Below, piece by piece: positions 26,433-33,970 of a DNA stretch of 64,000 nt. This DNA comes from Streptomyces koelreuteriae (lineage in GTDB: Bacteria > Actinomycetota > Actinomycetes > Streptomycetales > Streptomycetaceae): NCBI RefSeq assembly GCF_018604545.1, contig NZ_CP075896.1, positions 5,332,001 through 5,396,000 of the forward strand. Reading direction: 5' to 3'. The position numbers were made by a program, and so were the translations under genes. A model generated the notes under the pieces. That model worked only from the letters and a program-made list of their open reading frames with translations, was not told the DNA's origin and did no database searches. The first letter of the stretch is position 1; each line of letters starts with the position of its first letter.

Positions 26433-28052
26433 TCAGATGTGCCGCAGCGCGAACCAGAGTTCCATCCGTGTGTCCGGGTCCTCCAGGTCCGTCTCCAGCA
26501 GGGTCGCGCAGCGGGTGATGCGCTGCCGCACGGTGTTGCGGTGCACGGACAGGGCGACGGCCGTGCGGTCCCAACTGCCGTGCAGGGACAGCCAGGTGCG
26601 CAGCGTCTCGGTGAGCGCGGGGTGCGCCGTGACGGGGGCGAGGAGGGTACGGGCGTGGGCCGCCGCCTCGTCGGGCGGCACCAGGTCGGCGAGGGCCGGG
26701 CGCGGGGCGTGCCGCAGCAGCGGGATCCGGGTGGCGCGGGCCCGGGCCAGGGCGCGGGCCGCCTGCGTGTCGGCGGCAGGCCAGTCGTGCGGGGCGACGG
26801 CGGCGCTGACGCCCAGGGTCCAGCCGGGCAGCGGGGCCGGTGCCCGGTCGGCCGGGACCAGGACCCGTACGACATCGCCCGCCGGGTCGACCAGGGCGGA
26901 ACCGAGCGCGGCGCCCAGCGCGGAGGCCGCGACGGCGTCCGCACGGCCCTCCCCGTCCCGCCGGGCCCGCACGACCACCCACCGCTCACCCCCGAGGAGC
27001 GACGCGACCTCCTCGGGCGCCGACCCCAGCAGCAGCCGCACCAGCGCGGACGAACGAGCGGCACCGGTGCCGCTCTGCTGCTCGCCGGTGAGCAGGGAGA
27101 GCAGCACGGCCGCCACGGACACGACGGTGTGATCCCCCGGCGCCCGCTGCGGCGTCGCGACCCCGAGCACGAACCCGTGCCCGGCACCGAGCGCATAGGC
27201 GGCGAGGTGCGTGCCGGCGACGGTGTCGGTGGCGGAGGTGGGGGAGGGGCGGCCGGGGTCGGTGGGTGGCTGACGGCCGGCCGGCGAGGCGGGGCCGTGG
27301 GCCGAGCGGGAGGGTGCCGCCTCGGGCTCACCCGCCTGGGCCCTGGTCGAGTGCGCACGCGGTGTGGAGCCGGTCTGCGATGCCGCACCCGCCGGAGGCG
27401 TGGGGCGGTCCGGCCGTACGACCTCAGCCAGCCCCGCCAACGCCTCGCGCACCTCATCCCCGGGCCTCCGCCCCGCCCCGGCGATCTCCGCGCCCTCCGG
27501 CCCGTACAGCACCGCCCACCCGCCGAGCCGCTGGGCGAGCTGGCGGAGGACCGAGGGGACCGGGTCGGGGCGGGAGGCGGCGGAGGTGAGGCTCTGCTGG
27601 GCCTCGGTGACGCGGCGGAGTTCGGCCAGACGGGACTGGGACATCAGCTGCCACACCGCGCGGGCCACGCCCGAGAAGGTGGTCTGGGGCGGCACCTCCA
27701 GCAGTGGCAGGCCGTGGGTCTCGCAGGCCGCGACCAGCGCCCTCGGCACCGTGTCGTGCACCGGTGCCACCCCGAAACCGAGGGCCGCGCCGCCCGCCGC
27801 CACGATCCGCGAGACGTAGTCGTCGAAGTAGGTCCCCGAGCCCGCCGCCTCCGGGATGTGCACGCCCGCCGTGAGCAGCAGCTCCCCGCCCAGCAGATAC
27901 GGATACGGGTCCGCCATCTCCGAGGTGTGCACCCAGTGCACGACCGTCCCGGCGTCCTTCGGACCGGCGATCCGGCGCAGCGAGAGGTCCTCCCTGGCCA
28001 GGAGCGACGTGAGGAGGACGGGAGGTGTCGGGGGGACCACCGGGTCCGGCAT
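26433..28052 (-). CDS. PucR-family transcriptional regulator
   Basis: This 539-residue protein has an N-terminal PucR sensory domain (about residues 10-135: TSEMADPYPYLLGGELLLTAG), a variable Pro/Ala-rich middle, and a C-terminal PucR HTH (about 485-539: GSWDRTAVALSVHRNTVRQRI). PucR regulators often control purine, amine or amino-acid catabolism. It is divergent from the symporter-ureohydrolase-ThDP enzyme operon across about 145 bp, making that operon its likely target. The intergenic region 28053-28196 shows no clear palindrome to my reading. Confidence 0.88.
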   Translation of the reverse strand: MPDPVVPPTPPVLLTSLLAREDLSLRRIAGPKDAGTVVHWVHTSEMADPYPYLLGGELLLTAGVHIPEAAGSGTYFDDYVSRIVAAGGAALGFGVAPVHDTVPRALVAACETHGLPLLEVPPQTTFSGVARAVWQLMSQSRLAELRRVTEAQQSLTSAASRPDPVPSVLRQLAQRLGGWAVLYGPEGAEIAGAGRRPGDEVREALAGLAEVVRPDRPTPPAGAASQTGSTPRAHSTRAQAGEPEAAPSRSAHGPASPAGRQPPTDPGRPSPTSATDTVAGTHLAAYALGAGHGFVLGVATPQRAPGDHTVVSVAAVLLSLLTGEQQSGTGAARSSALVRLLLGSAPEEVASLLGGERWVVVRARRDGEGRADAVAASALGAALGSALVDPAGDVVRVLVPADRAPAPLPGWTLGVSAAVAPHDWPAADTQAARALARARATRIPLLRHAPRPALADLVPPDEAAAHARTLLAPVTAHPALTETLRTWLSLHGSWDRTAVALSVHRNTVRQRITRCATLLETDLEDPDTRMELWFALRHI

Positions 28053-28196
28053 GGTGTGCGTTCCCTCCAGCCGAGGCCGCTCGAATAGATGAAACGTACA
28101 CTTCGCAGTCGCTTTCCGGCCACCTAGTGTCAGTGCTCGTCAACCTCGTCCCCCGCGACCGAGCCCTGCGCCCTGTGCGTGCGCGAAGGAGGCCCC

Positions 28197-29681
28197 ATGG
28201 CCGTCGACTACCTCGTGATCGTCGTCTACCTGGCCGGAATGCTGGCCATGGGCTGGTGGGGCATGCGCCGCGCCCGCTCCAAGAGCGAGTTCCTGGTGGC
28301 GGGCCGCCGGCTCGGCCCCGCCATGTACTCCGGCACCATGGCGGCCATCGTCCTCGGCGGCGCCTCCACCATCGGCGGTGTGGGCCTCGGCTACCAGTAC
28401 GGCCTCTCCGGCGCCTGGATGGTCTTCACCATCGGCCTCGGCCTGCTCGCCCTGTCCGTCTTCTTCTCCGCCCGCATCGCCCGGCTGAAGGTCTACACCG
28501 TCTCCGAGATGCTCGACCTGCGCTACGGCGGCCGGGCCGGAGTGATCTCCGGTCTCGTCATGTGGGCGTACACCCTCATGCTCGCGGTGACCTCGACCAT
28601 CGCCTACGCCACGATCTTCGACGTCCTGTTCGACATGAACCGCACGCTCGCGATCGTCCTCGGCGGCTCCATCGTCGTCGCGTACTCCACCCTCGGCGGC
28701 ATGTGGTCGATCACCCTGACCGACATGGTGCAGTTCGTCGTGAAGACCATCGGCGTGCTGCTCCTGCTGCTGCCGATCGCCGTGGTGAAGGCCGGCGGCT
28801 TCAGCGAGATGAAGGCCAAGCTGCCCACCGAGTACTTCGACCCGCTCGGCATCGGCGGCGAGACCATCTTCACCTACGTGCTGATCTACACCTTCGGCAT
28901 GCTCATCGGGCAGGACATCTGGCAGCGCGTCTTCACCGCCCGCAGCGACACCACCGCCAAGTGGGGCGGCACCGTCGCCGGCACCTACTGCCTCGCCTAC
29001 GCCCTCGCCGGCGCCGTCATCGGCACCGCCGCCAAGGTGCTCTACCCGAAGCTCGCCAGCCCCGACGACGCCTTCGCGACCATCGTCAAGGAGGAACTGC
29101 CCGTCGGAGTGCGAGGACTGGTGCTGGCCGCCGCCCTGGCCGCCGTGATGTCGACATCCTCCGGCGCGCTGATCGCCTGCGCCACCGTCGCCAACAACGA
29201 CATCTGGTCCCGGCTGAGGGGCATCGTCAAGGCACCGGACGCCGAGAACGCGGACGACCACGACGAGGTGAAGGGCAACCGCGCCTTCATCCTCATCATG
29301 GGGCTCGCGGTCATCTGCACGGCCATCGCCATCGACAACGTCGTGGAGGCACTGACCGTCGCCTACAACCTCCTCGTCGGCGGCCTGCTCGTGCCGATCC
29401 TCGGCGGGCTGATCTGGAAGCGGGGCACCGTCCACGGCGCACTCGCCTCCGTCGTCGTCGGCGGACTCGCGGTCGTCGGCCTGATGGCGACCTACGGCAT
29501 CCTCGCCAACGAGCCCGTCTACTACGGTCTGCTCGCCTCCCTCGCCGCCTATCTGGTCGTCTCCTTCGCCACCCCGGCCACCGACGCCGCCGTCCTCGCC
29601 GCCTGGCGCGAGCGGCTCGCCGGACGGGCACCCGAACCCGAGTCCGAACTCGCGTCCGAACCGGCCGCGACTCCCCGGTAA
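28197..29681 (+). CDS. Sodium:solute symporter (SSS family)
   Basis: This 494-residue integral membrane protein has about 13 hydrophobic segments and the SSS features GAMLAMGWWGMR-like N-terminus, RRLGPAMYSGTMAAIVLGGAS and the ALAAVMSTSSGALIACATV block. ATG 28197 is chosen over an upstream GTG because GAAGGAGG lies 6 bp before it. It is the first gene of an operon with a ureohydrolase and a ThDP enzyme, so uptake of a guanidino compound, polyamine or amino acid is inferred. A hydrophilic acidic loop (about residues 345-360) and a Glu-rich tail are strain-variable. Confidence 0.9.
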   Translation: MAVDYLVIVVYLAGMLAMGWWGMRRARSKSEFLVAGRRLGPAMYSGTMAAIVLGGASTIGGVGLGYQYGLSGAWMVFTIGLGLLALSVFFSARIARLKVYTVSEMLDLRYGGRAGVISGLVMWAYTLMLAVTSTIAYATIFDVLFDMNRTLAIVLGGSIVVAYSTLGGMWSITLTDMVQFVVKTIGVLLLLLPIAVVKAGGFSEMKAKLPTEYFDPLGIGGETIFTYVLIYTFGMLIGQDIWQRVFTARSDTTAKWGGTVAGTYCLAYALAGAVIGTAAKVLYPKLASPDDAFATIVKEELPVGVRGLVLAAALAAVMSTSSGALIACATVANNDIWSRLRGIVKAPDAENADDHDEVKGNRAFILIMGLAVICTAIAIDNVVEALTVAYNLLVGGLLVPILGGLIWKRGTVHGALASVVVGGLAVVGLMATYGILANEPVYYGLLASLAAYLVVSFATPATDAAVLAAWRERLAGRAPEPESELASEPAATPR

Positions 29682-29737
29682 GGTCATAAGGCAAGCAGTA
29701 CATACGCGATGAAGCGTAGGAAAGAGAGCATTTCTTC

Positions 29738-30721
29738 ATGAGCAGCAACGAGACTCCCCGCGGGCCCGTCGACTCCTCCCGCGTCCCGCGCTACGCGGGC
29801 CCCGCGACCTTCGCCCGGCTGCCCCGGCTCGACGAGGTCGGCGGACGAGCCGATGTCGCCGTGGTCGGCGTGCCGTTCGACTCGGGTGTCTCGTACCGGC
29901 CGGGCGCCCGCTTCGGCGGCAACGCGATCCGCGAGGCGTCCCGGCTGCTGCGCCCCTACAACCCCGCGCAGGACGCCTCCCCGTTCGCCCTCGCGCAGGT
30001 CGCGGACGGCGGCGACATCGCCGTCAACCCGTTCAACATCAACGAGGCCGTCGAGACCGTCGAAGCCGCCGCCGACGACCTGCTCGGCACCGGCGCCCGC
30101 ATGATGACCCTCGGCGGCGACCACACCATCGCGCTGCCCCTGCTGCGCTCGGTCGCGAAGAAGCACGGCCCGGTCGCCCTGCTCCACTTCGACGCCCACC
30201 TCGACACCTGGGACACCTACTTCGGCGCCGAGTACACGCACGGCACCCCCTTCCGGCGCGCCGTCGAGGAAGGCATCCTCGACACCTCCGCCCTCTCCCA
30301 CGTCGGCACCCGCGGCCCGCTCTACGGCAAGCAGGACCTCACCGACGACGAGAAGATGGGCTTCGGCATCGTCACCTCCGCGGACGTCTACCGCCGCGGC
30401 GCCGACGAGGTCGCCGACCAGCTCCGCCAGCGCATCGGCGACCGGCCGCTGTACATCTCCATCGACATCGACTGCCTCGACCCGGCCCACGCGCCCGGCA
30501 CGGGCACGCCCGAGGCCGGCGGCATGACCTCGCGCGAACTGCTGGAGATCCTGCGCGGGCTGTCGTCCTGCAACCTGGTCTCCGCCGACGTCGTGGAGGT
30601 GGCCCCCGCGTACGATCACGCCGAGATCACGTCGGTGGCCGCCTCCCACACGGCGTACGAACTGACCACGATCATGTCCCGCCAGATCGCCGCGGCCCGG
30701 AAGGACTCGGAAGCCAAGTGA
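29738..30721 (+). CDS. speB: Agmatinase-family ureohydrolase (agmatinase or guanidinobutyrase)
   Basis: This 327-residue binuclear-Mn ureohydrolase has all metal motifs: GGDHT, HFDAHLDT, and SIDIDCLDPAHAPGTGTPE. It hydrolyses the guanidine group of agmatine or a guanidino acid, releasing urea. SD AGGAAAGAGAG precedes the ATG. The next gene overlaps by 4 bp. A partner ThDP decarboxylase-like enzyme makes 4-guanidinobutyrate, from arginine via 2-ketoarginine, a credible substrate. The symbol is the usual streptomycete annotation and does not settle specificity. Confidence 0.88.
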   Translation: MSSNETPRGPVDSSRVPRYAGPATFARLPRLDEVGGRADVAVVGVPFDSGVSYRPGARFGGNAIREASRLLRPYNPAQDASPFALAQVADGGDIAVNPFNINEAVETVEAAADDLLGTGARMMTLGGDHTIALPLLRSVAKKHGPVALLHFDAHLDTWDTYFGAEYTHGTPFRRAVEEGILDTSALSHVGTRGPLYGKQDLTDDEKMGFGIVTSADVYRRGADEVADQLRQRIGDRPLYISIDIDCLDPAHAPGTGTPEAGGMTSRELLEILRGLSSCNLVSADVVEVAPAYDHAEITSVAASHTAYELTTIMSRQIAAARKDSEAK

Positions 30722-32403
30722 CTCACGACCACGACCTGGTACTCCGCCCGACGCCCGCACAGACGGAGGCCGCCCTCAACCCTCCACCCGGCCGCAACGG
30801 CGGGGACCTGGTCGTGGAGACGCTGGCCGGGCTGGGCGCGACGACCGTCTTCGGTCTGCCCGGCCAGCACGCGCTCGGCATGTTCGACGCCCTGCGCCGC
30901 TCGGACCTCAGGTACATCGGCCTGCGAGTGGAGAACAACGCCGGATTCGCCGCCGACGCCTACGGCCGGATCACCGGCGAGGCCGCGCCCCTGCTGCTGT
31001 CGACCGGGCCGGGAGCCCTCACCTCCCTCGCCGCGCTCCAGGAGGCGGCGGCCGCCTCCGCGCCCGTACTGGCGATCGGCAGCCAGATCCCCAGCGCCGG
31101 CCTCGGCGGCGGCCGGCACGGCTATCTGCACGAACTGCCCGACCAGGCCGCCTCGTTCCGGGGCGTCGTCAAGTCGGTCCACACCGTCCGCACCCAGTCG
31201 CAGATCCCGTCCGCCATCGAAGCGGCCTGGAAGTCGGCCCTGACCGCCCCGCACGGCCCGGTGTGGGTGGAGATCCCGCAGGACGTGCTGCTCGCAGAGA
31301 CCGCGATCCCGGTCGTGACCGGCGGCGACGCCTTCCCCGAGGAACTGCCGCCGCGCCCCGAACTGACCGCCGTAGCCGCCCACCTGCTGTCCCGGGCCGA
31401 ACGCCCGGCGATCATCGCGGGCGGGGGAGTCGTACGGGCGGACGCCTCCGGCAAGCTGAAACAGCTCGCCGAACTCCTCCAGGCACCGGTCGTCACCACC
31501 CCCGGCGGCAAGGGCGCCTTCCCCTGGAAGCACCCGCTGTCCCTCCAGTCCTGGATCGAGGACCGGCACACCACCGACTTCCTGGAGGACGCGGACGTCC
31601 TCCTCGTGGTCGGCTCGGGACTCGGGGAACTCTCCTCGAACTACCACACGTTCAAGCCGCGCGGCCGAGTGATCCAGATCGAGGCGGACCTCGGCAAACT
31701 GGAGTCCAACCACCCGGCCCTGGGCATCCACGCGGACGCCCGCCTCGCGCTGCAGGCACTGCTGGAGACGGTGTCCGAACGCCCGGACCCGGACGCCCCG
31801 GAGCGCGTACGCGAGGTGCTCGGAAAGGTCACCGAGCGCATCGCCTCCCAGGAGCTGACCCTGGAGCAGGACGTACTGGCCTCCGTCCGCAGGGCGCTGC
31901 CCGCCGACTCCCCGTCCTTCTGGGACATGACGATCCTCGCGTACTGGGCCTGGTCGGCCTTCGACGCCAAGGGCCCCAACCACATGCACTCCGCCCAGGG
32001 CGCGGGCGGCCTCGGCTACGGCTTCCCCGCGGCACTCGGCGCCGCGGCCGCCGACCCGACCCGGCCGGTCCTCGCGGTCTCCGGCGACGGCGGCGCCCTG
32101 TACTCGATCGCCGAGCTCGCGACGGCCCGCCAGTACGACCTCAACGTCACCTGGCTGATCGTCGACGACGGTGGCTACGGCATCCTGCGCGAGTACATGA
32201 GCGACGCGTTCGGCGAGGCGACCGCCACGGAACTCACCCGGCCGGACTATGTGGCCCTGGCGGAGTCCTTCGGCGTCCCCGGGGTCCGTACGACCCCTCA
32301 GACCCTGGAGCAGGACCTCGCCAAGGCACTCGCCGCGCCCGGTCCCTCGGTGGTCCTGCTCCCGGCCGTGCTGCGGATGTTCGCGCCGACGCATCTGGAC
32401 TGA
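30718..32403 (+). CDS. ThDP-dependent enzyme, acetolactate-synthase superfamily (2-ketoarginine decarboxylase candidate)
   Basis: This 561-residue protein has the three ThDP-fold domains: N-terminal Pyr domain with the activating Glu in LRVENNAGFAADAYGR, a central domain (about 215-345), and the C-terminal PP domain with GDGGALYSIAELATARQYDL ending in VDDGGYGI. GTG 30718 overlaps the ureohydrolase stop as GTGA, so the two are translationally coupled. The family includes acetolactate synthase and decarboxylases. Coupling to a ureohydrolase suggests an AruI-like 2-ketoarginine decarboxylase, an inference from context. No anabolic small subunit is nearby, arguing against acetolactate synthase. 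Confidence 0.82.
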   Translation: MTHDHDLVLRPTPAQTEAALNPPPGRNGGDLVVETLAGLGATTVFGLPGQHALGMFDALRRSDLRYIGLRVENNAGFAADAYGRITGEAAPLLLSTGPGALTSLAALQEAAAASAPVLAIGSQIPSAGLGGGRHGYLHELPDQAASFRGVVKSVHTVRTQSQIPSAIEAAWKSALTAPHGPVWVEIPQDVLLAETAIPVVTGGDAFPEELPPRPELTAVAAHLLSRAERPAIIAGGGVVRADASGKLKQLAELLQAPVVTTPGGKGAFPWKHPLSLQSWIEDRHTTDFLEDADVLLVVGSGLGELSSNYHTFKPRGRVIQIEADLGKLESNHPALGIHADARLALQALLETVSERPDPDAPERVREVLGKVTERIASQELTLEQDVLASVRRALPADSPSFWDMTILAYWAWSAFDAKGPNHMHSAQGAGGLGYGFPAALGAAAADPTRPVLAVSGDGGALYSIAELATARQYDLNVTWLIVDDGGYGILREYMSDAFGEATATELTRPDYVALAESFGVPGVRTTPQTLEQDLAKALAAPGPSVVLLPAVLRMFAPTHLD

Positions 32404-32427
32404 GCGCCGGCTGCGAACACACCGGGC

Positions 32428-33045
32428 CTACAGGCCGTCGCGGACCATCGCGGCGACGATGTGGACGTGCCGGTCGGCCGCCGTGGCCGACCACTCGTTG
32501 TCGTAGTTCAGGCCGTAGGGCCAGAAGTGCCCGCCGCCGGTGGAGATCTTCGCGGCGGAGCCGTCGTACTGCCTGACGAGGGCGGTGGCCTGTCCGCCGG
32601 TCCAGGTGCCGCTGCCGCCGAGGCGGGACCAGCCCGAGCTGGTGCCCACGCCGATGGTGTGGGAGATCTCGTGCAGGGCCGTCCGCTCGTTCATGTAGCT
32701 GCGGTTGCTGCCGAAGCGGATCGTCCCGTTGATGTTGCCGTCGGCGGTGGGGACGCCCGGCTCGTAGCGGACGGTGAGGGTCTTGCCCAGGTCGCTGAGG
32801 TTGTTGTAGCGGGCCACGGCGGCGTTCATGGCCCTGGTGATCAGGTCGTAGGCCGAGCGCTGGTCCTCCGTGGGGTTGCTCGCGCGGACCAGGGACCAGG
32901 TGATGGTGGCCGCCGCGGCGCGGTCGCGGGCCGGGGCGGGGGCCGCGGTGGTCTGCGTCTGCGGGGTGGCGGCCTGGGCGGCGACGCCGGGGCCGACGAG
33001 CAGCGCGGCGGCCAAGGCGGCGACGACTGCCTTGCGTGGGCTCAT
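32428..33045 (-). CDS. Small secreted HExxH protein (putative zinc metallopeptidase)
   Basis: The 205-residue protein has a typical signal peptide (MSPRKAVVAALAAALLVGPG... AQAA). The mature part contains NERTALHEISHTIGVGTSSG, an HExxHxxG motif suggestive of zinc binding and a Glu base as in metzincin-like peptidases. The region before it (YNNLSDLGKTLTVRYEPGVPTADGNINGTIRFG) recurs in streptomycete and fungal secreted hypothetical proteins. Proteolysis is inferred; no third ligand could be assigned with certainty. It is convergent with the ThDP enzyme gene, 24 bp apart. Confidence 0.7.
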   Translation of the reverse strand: MSPRKAVVAALAAALLVGPGVAAQAATPQTQTTAAPAPARDRAAAATITWSLVRASNPTEDQRSAYDLITRAMNAAVARYNNLSDLGKTLTVRYEPGVPTADGNINGTIRFGSNRSYMNERTALHEISHTIGVGTSSGWSRLGGSGTWTGGQATALVRQYDGSAAKISTGGGHFWPYGLNYDNEWSATAADRHVHIVAAMVRDGL

Positions 33046-33239
33046 GGGGGATCCTCCTGTGGGGGTGGCCGTGACGCGTAGGGCGAAACCTCGTACGGCG
33101 TTCGGGATCTCGGACGTGCGGGACCGCTGGCGGTATCAGATCGGAAGAGGCGAACTCAGCTCGCTGACACGGCAGTTGGGCCCGCTGTCGACCGCAAGTA
33201 TCCCGATGGGAAAGACGGCGTCAAGAGTTCCCGCAGTGG

Positions 33240-33878
33240 TCAGTGGAACCAGAAGAGGATCGTGTCCTGGTTCGTCCCGAGCTTCCGCGCACTCTCCCAC
33301 TCCTCCGCCTCGAACCGCATGACCTCGGCGAACCGGCGGGCCGCGTCGCGGTACTCGGGATCGAGACGGTCCAGCACGGACCCGTAGGCGTCGGTGAGGG
33401 CCCCGGCCCGCTGGGCCGGCAGGGTCCCGATGGCCGGCACCGCGTCCCCGGGGTGGGGGAGGCGCAGCGGCGGGCCGCCGAACAGGAACGAGCCGGGGAG
33501 CAGGTCGGACGGCACGCCGTGCCGGGCCAGTTCGTCGTCCATGGCGTAGAACCACGTAGGCCGCCGCCACTGCCCGAGGTCGGTCGGGTCGGAGAAGTGC
33601 GCCGCGACGGCCTGGTAGAAGGCGTAGCTGTACGACGGGCAGAGGTCGGTGCTCGGGGTGCCCTCGATCAGCTCCTCCAGGGCCTGGGCGATGGAGACGT
33701 CGAGGTCGATGCCCTGCTCCCGGAACCGGACGTCGGTCCGCTCGCACTCCGTACGCACCCGGGCGAGCGTGCGCTCCTGCCGCTCGGTCCGCTCCACCGC
33801 GGTGAGCAGCCGCACCACCGTCCGCATGTCGCCGGTGCTCATCTCCAGGCAGTAGCCCACGCCTGCGTTTCCCTTCAC
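33240..33878 (-). CDS. Uncharacterised streptomycete protein (DUF7691-like)
   Basis: The protein has 212 residues from GTG 33878, chosen because KGNAGVGYCLEMSTGDMRTV looks like the conserved family opening; ATG 33842 is an alternative and neither has a good SD. It shows a helical N-terminal half and a C-terminal block with RFAEVMRFEAEEWESAR and TILFWFH. There is no signal peptide or membrane segment. I think this is the DUF7691 family, which has no known function. The 194 bp between it and the HExxH gene (33046-33239) shows no feature I can support. Confidence 0.65.
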   Translation of the reverse strand: MKGNAGVGYCLEMSTGDMRTVVRLLTAVERTERQERTLARVRTECERTDVRFREQGIDLDVSIAQALEELIEGTPSTDLCPSYSYAFYQAVAAHFSDPTDLGQWRRPTWFYAMDDELARHGVPSDLLPGSFLFGGPPLRLPHPGDAVPAIGTLPAQRAGALTDAYGSVLDRLDPEYRDAARRFAEVMRFEAEEWESARKLGTNQDTILFWFH

Positions 33879-33970
33879 CTGTTCGCCGGAACTCGGTGTC
33901 CATGATCGGGGACAGGGGAACGGCCCCTGACCGAGGGGTCGGGGGCCGTTCGTCCGTGCGCGCGTGGGAA

